From Cladopsammia gracilis (Eukaryota > Cnidaria > Anthozoa > Scleractinia > Dendrophylliidae), in NCBI GenBank assembly GCA_022457155.1, contig JAJGOT010000418.1:278501-342500 (forward strand): a stretch of DNA of 64,000 nt, in the 5' to 3' direction. The translations under genes were made by a program, and so were the position numbers. This document shows positions 25,001-37,200 of the stretch, in pieces (position 1 is the stretch's first letter; every line of letters starts with the position of its first letter). The notes beneath the pieces are model-generated. The model was not told the origin of the DNA, made no database searches, and saw nothing but the letters and a program-made list of their open reading frames with translations.

Positions 25001-28000
25001 AATTACAAAGATGATATGCGTGTTGAGCGGTTTCACGGTAGGTTTAACTCAGTTTCTGTCACTCACCTTTCCAAGGAATGCTGGTATAACCACCGAAGAT
25101 GTATTTTCCAAAACGCACAATAGTAATAGTTGGACCCTTATAGTTGCACATGGAATGGAATGTTGTTGTCTCCCAGTCATGAACGGTTGCCTGGTAGCAC
25201 TTCTCCCATCTGATGTGCCCCGACTGGAGGACTGGGCCCAGGTAAGATGCCAATGTATTCATGTAAGTTTGTTTCATGTTTATGTCCTTACTGAGGATGG
25301 CCGAGTCTTCAATGGCCCCCAGACCTGCGCGACAATAACAGCAGAATCACATTAGTTCATAGAAGATCAACTGACATAAGAATACAAGAGACATTACATG
25401 ACACATCCATTTACATGACAGCTGCGAGCAACTGCTAAACAGTTATACTGGAAGCATCTATCGTATTACTTGGGATAAAAGCCCTTAAATTCTTGGATAA
25501 AATAAAGGAACATGTATCAGTCATTTCAGACATTTTACATTCCATACCAAGAAATCGCAATCGGTTCTTTGTACTAGGGATCACGTGACTTACTTTGCAC
25601 AAAATCGTTTCCTCGTTTCCTATTAGGGGTTATAATTCAAAGACTATCAGAAATGTAAAACGCAAAATAAGAAAAAGGGCCCTGTTTGATGCCCCTCACT
25701 TTTTGTAATGACTTTTTTTTATGGTTTAAATGGCCAGCAAAGCCACTATCCTCTATTATTTGTACACAAACAAACAAACAAACAAACAAATGCCTTAGGG
25801 CCACTCTGCTAATACGACCACCTTTGCTACAGTCTTCATTTACTGCCCGAAGAAAAAGTCAGTGATTTTTTTCTGTATTTCTTTATCAGACAATATTATA
25901 AATTCTACAAACAACAAACTTTGGAGTCTCAAACAATATATGGCTCAATTTATAGTGTACTATGATCACGATAACAATAATAATTTGATCCTAACTGGTT
26001 AATACGGCCACCCCGTTATTACGACCACAATTTTATAGCCCGTCATTGGTCGTGTAAACAGACCTGTCATGTCGCAGTAAACTTTGGAAACGTTTCCAGT
26101 TCTTGCAGGATCCAACCAATAAATACCACTCGCGACTTTGCCATCTTCACTTAATTTTATATCCTCGCAAGAATCCGCTGGTAACTCAGCAACTGAGCCA
26201 AGAATAACTGAATTTAAAAGAATAAACTATATAAGTATAAATCGTACCATGTAACAAGCGTTGATGGTTTTGTTTTCGGTTTTAGCAGAGAGTCAGCAGA
26301 GCCTGGATATTTCTTAGTTTACCTCGGTGCAAAAGAAAACTTCTAATTTTTTTCTTTGTCTTATAAGAAACATTTTTACTGTAAGAAGAAACACATATGT
26401 GGTCAATCCAGACTTTTTCATAACAAGGAAGTCCGTTGTGTAAAATAATAATTAATAATCTAAAAAGAAAGGGGAATCCATTAAATGACTGAAATAAACT
26501 AATTAAAAACAAAATTTACGACAAACAAACTTCATCGTACATCGTTCATCGAGATCTTATCAACAGACCCGAAATGTTTGAATCAAATAACAGAACTTAA
26601 CTGAAAGTGAATTGGGTAAAAGGTGCCAGTTTGTCGGTTATGGACCTCACCCTGTGTTTGTATGTAATACAAACCTTGTCATGGACTCTTCATCGTCATT
26701 TTCTGTAAAATTATACGGTTTCCGATATTTTTAACACGTAAGCTCAGGCGTTCGAATAGTACCTTATCCCTCACGCCTATGAACTGGATACCGCTTCTTT
26801 CCCTCTCTTTTAACTTAAGTATTTAATTATATAATTTAAAAGGGGAACTGAACGCAAACAATATCTATTTTTTTCTTAAAGCTAAGGGTACGAATATAAA
26901 TGTTTTAATAAGTCTTTTTTGGACTTAGTGGTCAGCTTTCCCCCTACGTTTTAGCCATAAGCATTGCGGCTCAGAATCACCCTGACAGCGGGTATTTTTT
27001 TAGCTTACAACGTATGATATGGGGAAGAAATGTGAGACAAGAGTAAAGTACTATAATAAATCTGACTAAGGTAGAACCTGAAACAGTCGTATTTTGAGCG
27101 TTATATAGGACAATCTGGACATGGAGGAACGAGGGATATCATTTTGTAGCTGTCTACGCTTTGGTGCTTAGGTACCTGTCCTGAAAACTTTCAATTCGGC
27201 TTGGAATTTGTGATGTTCGAGTACGATCGATTGGAGTTCCTCCAGACTATCTAAAAAAATGTTTAAGGAAAATTCGATTTTTGACTTCAGTTCTCCTTTA
27301 ACGTTATTAGCCTTCTGATTGTTGTTTCTTTCACGCCGCTCTCGCATAAGTTCATCAGTTTTCTAATCAATTCTATTGTGTTGAGAAATTAAAGACAATA
27401 AACATTTAAGTTTCTATTCGGGCTTCCTCGCTGCTTGTTTTCTGAATCATTCCCGCTACCATCATGTAAAACCTCATCCAAAAATTGCTAATTATATTTT
27501 CTGCGGGCGTTATTACGACCCTGCGAGGAGGGGGTCGGGATCCCGTGTCGCTTATTTGAACATCAAGCTGTTCTTAAGCGTTGTTTGCCACAGTCTTTTT
27601 CCTCCTCCTCCTTTATCCTTATCGGTTTAAAATTAGCAGCTTTGTATGCACCTGCGCGTGTTTTCAGTTCTCGCGTCGCGTCTGTAGTTCATCCCAAAAA
27701 GGCATCGTTATTCCAAGAAACAATAATTGGAAAGCGCAGTGGCATTTTTATTTTGCGTCTTTTTGTTAAGCCATAACATTTCAGTATAATATACTTTCAT
27801 CTGGCAAAAATTCTTTCCATTTCTACACAAATTCCAAGTACTCATTACTAAGTCATCTATCTCAATATATCACATCTGGGAGAGGGGTGTTCTTATCTAA
27901 ATCTTTGGATGAGGTGTTCGGCTGGCTTCTTGAGACCCTCACCCTTTCAGACCAAAGTTTTAGTTCTCCCTTTCCAAGACAAAATTCATTTAATCTTTAA

Positions 28001-28507
28001 CTTATTTAAACTGGTAGGTAAGATGTATTTCATTTTTGGACAGAAATATTCAAGTTCTTTACACAACTTCGCACTAAACGACCAAAAGCCATACCCTGTA
28101 TGACCTCATCTCCACCTTTACTACCTGCCTCCATACATTTTTATATCATGGACAATGCAATGATTTTATGACAGAAACTACTTACCTCCCTTAGGCCACC
28201 GTTTCATGTAAAATCTCTCCATGTCGTGAATGAAATAGTCGGGTTTTGATTCCCTGCTTCTGTTGTTCAGTTCACATATGCCGCTTCTGATAACAAAGTT
28301 CCAGCTCTGGCATCTAATATCATCTTGACATTTCTCATGACATTCTTCTGGGATTTTTGTTGGCAATTTTTTGAAGGTGTGACCTATAAGAGCTTTAAAT
28401 GTGTTAGATTCCTCTCCTCCACATTGGCCGTGGCCATTCGCCTCCGACAAGCCTTCCATTGACAGCACGAAGATACCAATTGTCCCCAGCCATAGGTACA
28501 GAAACAT
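19032..28507 (-). CDS. Secreted protein: PAN/Apple, fibrinogen-type stub, three tandem TLDc domains
   Basis: Exons 5'->3' on minus: 28507-28186, 26207-26064, 25324-25067, 23839-23543, 22985-22734, 21638-21342, 20155-19904, 19327-19032; 705 residues, all junctions phase 1, stop TAG at 19034-19032. Residues 1-23 are a signal peptide (MFLYLWLGTIGIFVLS). A PAN/Apple domain follows to ~107, with Cys 29, 56, 60, 66, 78 and motif CQSWNF. Residues 108-155 match the start of a fibrinogen-related domain (SGIYWLDP, VYCDMTG) but its body is missing. Residues 156-340, 341-523 and 524-705 are TLDc domains, each split over two exons (GWKKCYQAT-HGW, KGPTVTIIRF, YIFGGYTSIPW / [35 protein letters not shown]). 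Known TLDc proteins are intracellular and several contact the V-ATPase; secretion here is inferred from the signal peptide and PAN module. The three units are clearly related by internal duplication, units 2 and 3 being closest in their first half. Function unknown. Confidence 0.9.
19335..19735. repeat. Minisatellite of ~17-bp GTATGGTATGTGAACA units
   Basis: Many diverged units fill the intron between the two halves of the third TLDc domain. They create the His/Tyr/Cys-rich minus-strand frames in this stretch, which are not a gene. Confidence 0.85.
20780..20960 (-). repeat. Unclassified dispersed repeat, copy 2
   Basis: Inverted relative of 353-556, ending at CCGTGACGTCACCCATAATGG. It lies in an intron of the TLDc gene between exons 6 and 7. 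Confidence 0.6.
22270..22400. repeat. Short tandem repeats with ATTCATTCCATATGA
   Basis: About five copies of a 15-20 bp unit, some followed by CGAGCCTGCAAGTG, in a TLDc-gene intron. Confidence 0.75.
24226..25025. repeat. Tandem repeat array, 60-90-bp units with CCCTTTAATAGAGGTG
   Basis: About ten variable units carry ATTACAAAGATTATATGAGCG, a G/C-rich GGCCGGGACCAGGAG box and GTGTCCCTTTAATAGAGG. The last three units are about 89 bp and nearly identical. The array fills much of the intron between the two halves of the first TLDc domain and yields a repetitive minus-strand frame at 24773-25036. Confidence 0.85.
25325..26063. other. Intron with CAAA microsatellite and repeated TACGACCACC words
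   Basis: A (CAAA)6 run lies at about 25767-25792. The word AATACG(A/G)CCACC recurs at about 25812 and 26002. No exon is seen. Confidence 0.5.
26208..28185. other. Long intron of the TLDc gene, nothing recognised
   Basis: Lies between the PAN exon and the fibrinogen-stub exon. The short open frames here lack domain motifs and plausible splice partners. Confidence 0.4.
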
Positions 28508-28741
28508 CACCAATAAAAAGGAATCTAAAACAGTAGAGGTTAATAATAATTCTTCAGATAACGTCTCTGGTAAATAGTTGAAATAGATTTTTAATAATTT
28601 GGGCAAAATTCGATGTGATTCAGCCATCAAAATATATTCAACATTGAGCACTGATGCCACAACGTACCTCTGAAACTCTCTATAGTTCAAGTTAGAAACA
28701 CTGCAAAACAAAACGCACTATCGGAAATTACTGTTTAAGAG

Positions 28742-28840
28742 TTACATTAAAAAGATTTTATCCACCGACTCACAAGTTAGAACCAACTTCTACCGGCACA
28801 ACAAACATTACCATAGAAAGTACTGCTCAGTAGCTTTACC
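28742..28840. repeat. Solitary monomer of the ~105-bp satellite
   Basis: Matches the array at about 18215-18930 in order: GATTTTATCCACCGACTC, AAGTTAGAACCA and AAAGTACTGCTCAGTAGC. It lies about 240 bp upstream of the TLDc-gene start codon. Confidence 0.7.
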
Positions 28841-30222
28841 ATTGCAATACGACTACACTTCTGAAATTGACAGGTACTAGGTGTTAAAAGACGTTTTATA
28901 CTTCATTCTCAACTCACCGATTTCGGATAGCTTTTTGTTTGTCAAGGTCACATGTAGTAGCACAGAGGAACTGAAAATAACTTAATTAGTCGTACTCGAA
29001 TAATTCCCGAATATTTCCCTGTGGTAAACCAATCAGAATTCAGATTTAATAAATAAACAGTAACATAGTACACAAATTAATTAAAGCTGCTATGCAAAAT
29101 CAGCATGATACGTAAAAATACTGATTAAACATTACGAAAAGTAATTATCTATACTTGGGTATCTCCGCTTGAAAGGTTGGTTAGTTGTTCTTCCAAGTGA
29201 AAAAGAAATAAATCTTGCATTAAAAAGAAAATTTCGAAGTAAAATATATATGAAACTGAATCACTTATTACCAAGTTATTATTTTTTCTCATAATATACA
29301 TTTTTTTGCAATCAAATAAATGCCGTTTTAGACAATAACGTAACATAAACGCTAACTTGTAATCATGCTGTGTTTGTTCACCTTTTTTAACTAAAACAAA
29401 ACATCATAACTATTTTAGAGGATTAAGTTATATTACCTTCATTGTGTTTGATAAATTAACCTGTTCCACTTTGGGGTTTTGTTTTTCTGTTCGGGGGCGA
29501 ACATGTTAACACTTTCTCACCCACAGCGAGACCTTGGCGAGGATGAAAACCTACAGTACTGCCATTTAAATGAAACTGGCTCTTCGGCAGAACATTCCTA
29601 TGACTGCGCTTTGTTTTAAGTATTTCACTAATGAAATGTAGTATTTTTCTTGAATTTACTTATGGAAATCAAGGGTTTGATGTGCCGTTATTATATTTAA
29701 TTACATCAGTACCTGTCACCTGCGCAGTGGCAGGTAACCAAAATTAACATTTTGTTCCCTGAATTCATCGCCGTCTCCTTTACCTCTTATTTACCTCCCT
29801 GTGATAAATGTTCAAAATCTTTAATTCAAAATTTCGAGATGTTCCACTGAAGGAATTTTGGGTAACTTTTAGTGTGTAACTTAGATTGCTTCCCTCTTTC
29901 AAATGAGGTTGAAATAAATTCTGTTGCAATTAGTTTGATGTTAAGCCATAGATTGACTGGAATACTTGTTTTACGTTACAGTTTGTTGGTATTACAATGA
30001 CAAATTGTCTGAGCGTAAATCCTTCTTCAAAATAAAATAATGAAATGAGGCAGCAGAAGAGACTATACATTGTTTAGTTTGAGTACTTTGATTGAAATTC
30101 AGATTTCAAACTTTCTTTGAAGATTGAAGCTTGAAATGAGCGAAGTCGTCTGCATGTTTGCAAGAAAAACATTATTTTCTTTTTTATTTTACGTTGAAAA
30201 GATCGATCGCCACAGCAACAAA

Positions 30223-30905
30223 TGCTAGTTATTGTAAGCCTCATTCGACAACGTACATTGAGAAAAGAAAACTTTATATGCTTTTTGTTAAAATTGAAAT
30301 AAATAAATAAATAAATAAATATAGTTTGTCTTCAAACTGGGCGTAGCCTGGTCCTCCATGGAAACAATCAGCAAATGTTTATCCGACATGATACCCCCGT
30401 AGCTTCTTTTTCATACCATTTCAAAGGGATGAAATATGATTTTAGGTGTCTAGTGTTTGTTTTTATTTATAAGCTAACTAATTTCTTATTTTCAATCGTA
30501 TTATTCAGCTGCAAGGATTGGGACAATACTGACGAACTTAATTTCACGTTGTGGATCCAACACGAGAGACAGCATGGCTTTGTAGGCATAAAAAGCTGGT
30601 TATTGTAAGTTTTATTCGACAACGTACATGGAGGAAAGAAAACTTTATATGCGTTTTGTTAAAATTGAAATAAACATAGTTTGTCTTCGAAATCATCAAA
30701 TTATATCCGACATTATAGCCCCGTAGCTTCTTTTTCATATCATTTCAAAGGGATGAAATATGTTTTTAGGTGTCTAGTATTTGTTTTTATTTATAAGCTG
30801 ACTAATTTCTTATTTTCAATCGTAGTATTCAGCTGCAAGGATTGGGACAATACTGACGAATTTAATTTCACTTTGTGAATCCAACAAGAGAGCATGGCTT
30901 TGTAG
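30223..30905 (+). repeat. Tandem duplication, two ~310-370-bp units
   Basis: Unit 1 (about 30223-30595) and unit 2 (about 30597-30905) share GTTATTGTAAG, ATTCGACAACGTACAT, TTAAAATTGAAATAAA, CCCGTAGCTTCTTTTTCATA and GCTGCAAGGATTGGGACAAT in the same order. Unit 1 has an extra AAAT microsatellite near 30298-30321. The block lies upstream of the compact astacin; the open frames inside have no recognised domain. Confidence 0.85.
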
Positions 30906-31285
30906 ACTTTGTAAAAACGACGCGTAACAGAGTGTTTCAGAAAAAAATTGATCATAAACACTTGTAAACTAGCCAAAAACTAAAAACATAAAATTATAAA
31001 ATGTCTAAATCTGTAGTAATTTGAAAGATCTCGTACAAATTTTTTGAAACGTTTGAAAAATTATTAATGAGATATCAAACTCGTTCTGTCTTGTTTGATA
31101 TATTTCATCAGCCTCCTCGTTCCAATTTCACACTTTGCTTACAACTAAATCAACAGTCTGTTCCTAAGATAAATATCCCAGTCAAATGTTCTGTTGTTAT
31201 GTTTGAGCAAACGACCAGCTGTAAAGTTAGAGGAATAAAGAATGTCTTGCATGCAAAATTCTCACACAAAAGCTGTAAACGTAAC

Positions 31286-34200
31286 ATGGAAAACATGTGG
31301 TTTCTTACTTTTTTTCTTTTTGCTCGACTTGTTTTCGGCAACCCGGAAGGTTTGTTGAACGGTGACGCTACGTTTTATTTTCCCTATCATTAATTCGTTA
31401 AGTTGGGGTATTATTTTTAGCCTTTTTTAATTTGGGTGTGTTTCATAAACTATAGAATAAGAATAAACCAATGCTTTCTGCAAATCCCTTATTTCGTGAA
31501 CTTGGATTCCCGAAAATACAAAATATATAACTTGATTATTATGTGCCTGCAAGAGCAAGTCGATGTTACAGCTGAAATACATGTATGCCGCAAAAAAAGA
31601 TACCTCAAGACTATTCGTTTATTTATGTTTCATTTCTGATATAGTCTTCCCAGCAAACGCTTATTTCAGTGAGACTCACATTTTTTTCCTTATTAACTGC
31701 AGCAGTAAAATTCAGTTAACAATAAAGTATTGTTACTAATACGTGGAAATATTATCTATCGTCAGTCCCATAGTTTTGTAACTCTTTGATGTTTGGAATT
31801 GTTTTCTTTATTCATAGAAAACCATGATATAAAAGGCCCCAACTTGTTTGAAGGAGACATGATCATAAGTCCCGCCCAAAGACTGGCTGCAATGAAAGGA
31901 TTGGATGTAGATAAAGTGGGAGGAAATGCACGAGGTTCAGTTATGAACAGTCAGTGGCCAGGCGGAGTGCTTATTTACTCCATTGACCCGCAAATAGGTA
32001 AGGTTAAGTTTCTTTTTTTTTTCTTTTAGGAATGCGCCCTAGCTAGAAAGCGATCGCGTACCTTTTGGAAATTCTGCGCAAATTTTCCATCCATCTTCAA
32101 TGGTTCCAAAAAGTTCCAGTAAGTGGACATAAATAGGCATAAATAGTTAAGTATAATCGTAAAGTCCAAACAATTTTGTGCGAGAATAAGGAGGACAGAA
32201 ATATCTTACATAGTAATTTATATTTTAAACTATATGAGAGATATTACATAAATTTGTTTTTAGCCTCCAGTGGTCACATGATGAAAATTCTGAACCAAGC
32301 AATGAATCAGTGGACGACTCGAACCTGTATCAGATTCCAACAACGGAAACATGAAAGTGGGTATGCTTATTTCCACATCGGACAAGGGTGAGTTTAAAAC
32401 GTTTGAAATAAAGTATTATATTCGAACCTCTCAACCATAGCCACACTTGAACAGAACAGAGATGGCCGTTATGAGGGCGTTTCTACGAAGAGGTTTCGAG
32501 AAAATGGATAAGAAGTTGGGACAAGAAAATATGGATGTTGTAGAGAGAGGTGGCTGTTTATTTTACATAGAGTTTATTTAACAACAGTCATACACTAAGT
32601 TAACTGAGATAGTGCGCCGCGAGGAGATCCTATAGAAGAATGACGGGGGTGCTCGTCATACCTATAAGGGGTCAGTTTTTTAGATTGGTAGGGTTTAGGG
32701 TGCTAAAAACTAAAAATGATCTTAGAATTATCGTGGTATCTTTTTGGGAATTGAACTGAAACAAATAACAGAACATATTTGGCATGGTGCTGATTGGTAC
32801 CTCTTAGAATCTCTCAGAGGTAAAAATGAAATAGGCCACACCCACAAAACCAGATTCTGGTACCTTTTACGATCACTCTCGTCATTTTATAAAGGAATTA
32901 CCCCTACCCCCTCGGGTACTGCGCACGTTGTGATTGAGTCTTGCTTATGACATCAGTGACTGATGTAACTCAGGGGTCAAAGATCAGGATGCAGAGTTCT
33001 AGGTCTGATCGTGAAAGTTTGAAGACTATTTGGTGTGTCAGGAGGATGACTGTAATCTACTAAACAATCTTGTGATTGTTGAGAAGATAGACAAAGATAA
33101 ATATTTGCCAAAGTTAAGCTTTATTGGCAATCTATTCGCGGAACGAAAAGAGTCACATTTTACTTCTCTTTATTCGTGCGTCTCTTGCAGATGTTCCTCA
33201 GAGGTTGGTTATCAGGGTCGACTGCAGTACATTTCACTTGGTAATGGTTGTTGGAACGTTGGAACCGCAGCTCATGAGATAGGTAGATATCACTCATGTC
33301 GCACGCATCAATATCAAACAACTTACTGTATCAACATCGTAAAATATGGAACTCGCTGCTTACTTTTGACTTGGCATCAACCAGTCTCTCCTGTTTTCAG
33401 AAAACGAATGTAGGTTCTCATTAAATATATTAATTTACTGTGTTATGCCATTGTATTATTCCAGAAAATATATGACTTATTTTCTGTATTTTCTATTCTA
33501 CACTTTTTAATAGAGCGGTTTTCAATTGAGTATCGAAAGTAATTTCGCATTTGCTTGGGTTTTGCATTGCAAGGCTTCCTAATTAGCTAAAATATCTCGC
33601 ACCACTTATCGTGACGCGTGCACGCGTTTTCCCGCGCTTAGCGCCGGCTACCTGTATTTAATTAGAGTTCTGATTGGTCCATTTGATTGGCTAAGCCTAT
33701 TGTGATTGGCCAGAGTAATTACTTTGGTTTCGGTTTTACGATACTTAATTGAAAATTGCTCTTATAACGAACAGTATTATTACAGTTGAATCCCGATAAC
33801 TCAAACCCTCGAGATTTTACTGTACTTGTTTTGTTTACTTGCTTAATTTTTCGCTTGCTTTCTTGCTTGTTTGCGTTCTGGCTAACTTATTATATTCTTT
33901 TATGTTCAGGACACGCCCTGGGATTTTATCACGAGCAGTCTCGCCCAGATCGAGATAATTACGTCACTATATACAAGCGCAACATAATGGAAGGTAGCAC
34001 GTGATTATATGATAATCATGGTACACAAATAACAGAGGAATTAATATTTTCGTGTAAAAATATAATTAATTTCAATCGAAGATACTTACTTATTGCTGAC
34101 AAATGGGTAAAAACTTTTCATATGTAATCCAGAACAATGCCTGTAGATAAGTAACAAATATTATCCCGAGCTTAAAGAGCCAATCAGAGCCGGCGTAAAA

Positions 34201-37200
34201 AAAGCAATGTCCACAGGTTTGGTATACACGAAATTGAAGAAACGTTGACAAGTGAAAACAAAAACCATGAACGATGAGACCGAATGGGATTCTGGGTAGT
34301 TAGCATAAGCAAGCTAGTAATATTCCATTTCTTGATAATCAAGATGTTTTCTTTGTTTAAGACATTTTAGAGCATGATTTATGCATCCTGTGTCGATAAA
34401 ATGTGTATTCTGTGACAGACGAAGATTAGCTTTTCCAACTTCCCAGTAAACCTTTGGGTCGCATCGTTCATGGTTTATGGTTTTCACCCGACAACGTTTC
34501 TTCAATTTGGTGTATGCTACTTGCGTTTCATGATCACTTATACTAATTATATTTCAGGCATGGCGTACAACTTCAACAAGTATGGGCGGAATACGATCGA
34601 CTCGCTTGGAACACCGTACGATTACGGAAGCGTGATGCATTACGATGCTTATGCCTTCAGTGCTAATGGAAAGCCAACTATTCTTCCCAACAAACAAGGG
34701 GTAGAACAGACTCATTATTTCTCTATGCAAATGCCCCTTGCCATTATGCATGGAAAGCACCTAAAAATGTACAATAAAATGAAAGGCAGATATCAAGATG
34801 TTTCTTAAAGGAAGGGCCGCGCCGACACCAAGGACAAATCTTGTCTTATCGCTTATAAAAATACTTACAAAATTAACACTATACTAAATTAAAACACTAT
34901 ACTAAATTAAAATTCTGGTCCTTGCATTCTAGATCGAATTGGAGTTTTAAAATGTTAGTTTTTGTTAAAGGATGAAAATCTCTCGTAGAAAAACGATCGG
35001 AGAAAAAACGATCGGAAAAAACTCTCGGGGAAAAACTCGGAAAAAAACCCGCTGGACAAGTTTATGGAAGGCACGTACTCTCATCACTGCGCTAACCCTT
35101 TTCTTCTTAGTTACCTATTCCGTCATACTTGTGATTTTCAAAGTAATCCTCAAATGATTTGATTTGTCTATCAAACTGATCGCCTATTTATTGACTGAGT
35201 CAGGTTACAATTGGTCAGCGAGATGGAATCAGCAATATGGATGGCCAACAGATGAACCTTTTGTACAAATGCAGTGGCGCTGGCGGTGGATCAACAGGTG
35301 AGAATCAAGGTGATTTGTGAGTAAGTTAAAGGAAGACGGGAAATATGTGATGTCTATCACGTCACGAGCGTGGTACAGGACAGGATTCGAACCAATGACC
35401 TTTGTTCCGCGCACTGGTCGGATGATCGATCTAACCACTGAGCCACGAGAAACGCGTGGTGAGTTAGGTCATATGCTGGGTTCATGTATACATTTTGGGG
35501 AAAGTTCAATGAGTTGCTGATCCCACATTGTTTTTACCCGCTATTTCTTATTTGACGCTATTTGAGTTTACTGCGGGAAACGTTTCTGATGAGTCATAAA
35601 AAGGGCCAATTGCGACGAAAAATGGAACATTTTATTAATTAAAACTGCTGTGGTTTATTTTTAGGTTGTCAAGATGAACACGAGCACTGTGAATACTGGG
35701 CATCAATTGGTGAATGTACCAAGAATGTGGATTATATGTCAAAAACTTGCCGTAAGAGCTGTAACACTTGTGAAGGTAGGTGCCTCACCAGTAAATAACA
35801 ACTGCAATAAACTAGTATAATGCTGACACTGCTCGTGGTCCAATTATGGGCGCGTTCGATTGACCATATTCCGGAATAGGAATAAACGGAAAAGTCTTTG
35901 AAACTGTTTGTTTAGCCACATTTGCAGTATAAATCTGCTAAAACACGCTTATAATAAGATAATAGCGAAAATTTAGTTTTCCAGTGTCTCCAAAATCTCT
36001 ATATGAGCGGAGTGTTGTGACCATTCTGTGTATTCTTATTCCGGAATCCCGTCGATCGAGCACACTCTAAATACAACTATCCGTTTAACTATTACTTAAC
36101 GATATATAGGTTGGATTTTTGTTGGATTTTCTCCTTATCTCAAGCATATTATTAAAGAGTAAGATATACGGAAAAGTAGCAACTCTTCTAGCTACTTCAT
36201 GTTACAGAAATCTGACACATGCGCATTTCGACCCGTCTGGACCCGAGCCTCTAGCTCGTTTAAGCCTGGACACTACCGTTGAGTGTCCAGTTTCCAACTA
36301 GCTTCACGCGTCAAGCAAACAACGAGACAAGAAAGGGCTCTGCTATTTTGGGTTATCTGAAAAATAAGACATTTAAAGGACACGATATCGGTTTTTGGGT
36401 CAAAACTGCCCCAAATTAAAACTAAGTATCTTTGTTAAACACGAAATACTCATAGAACACCAAGAGGAGGATACCAAGTGAATTTTCGAAGAGAGAATAA
36501 ACCATAGTCAGAGTTTTAGCGAGTTTTCCAAGACACAAGCGATAAACTTGAAAAAATCGGCTCAATTTGTTCAAGTTGCAACCATTTCCATCCTTGTCAT
36601 CTGCAGCCCAAGACATTTAGTTTTACTCTTGAAGCACTTGCAGAATAATTTTAAACAAGTATTGACAATTGTTTTGGGTTTCCACCGATATAGATATTTA
36701 TTATATAAACACCAATGAAATACCAGGTGAGCTTTCGCGCGTAAACATCATATCCACTCGAAGAGAAATTTCGTATCTTCGCGCGGCCATGCAATATCCT
36801 CTATGTCTTTAAACTTTTTAAAGTAACACTAAAATAATAACATAGCCCCTTGAATTATGTCGGTATCTTTAACCTGTTAACAGCTTTAAAATTTATAAAT
36901 CATTTTTCGTGAATTTTATTTTAATTTTAATTTTATTTATTTCATTTTACGCGAACTTGAAATCAAAATTAACACTGAACTTGGAAATCTTTGTGATTGG
37001 CTGAAGGCCAATAAGCTATCACTTAATATTAAAAATATATAACTTTGTAATTTTTCGTCCGCGTCAAAAATCCTTACCATTTATTCAACGCATTACTGTT
37101 CTTGATAATGAAACAAATTCACACAAACTTCTTGAGATGAAGGAATATGTGAAATACCTAGGAGATCTCTCCTGGAAACACCATATTGAGCACATATTTG

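Larger units (their letters stand above)
28508..31285. other. Intergenic region between divergent genes; shared upstream region
   Basis: The TLDc gene (minus) and the compact astacin (plus) start from opposite edges, so this ~2.8 kb should hold both promoters. It contains a satellite monomer (28742-28840) and a duplicated block (30223-30905). I could not point to a convincing core promoter motif for either gene. Confidence 0.5.

Noticed and set aside
24773..25036. Three-fold repetitive open frame on minus
   Set aside because: Translation of the 89-bp tandem units; intronic.
35383..35456. tRNA gene on minus
   Set aside because: A and B boxes are present but no acceptor stem pairs and the anticodon arm is irregular; it is a tRNA-derived SINE.
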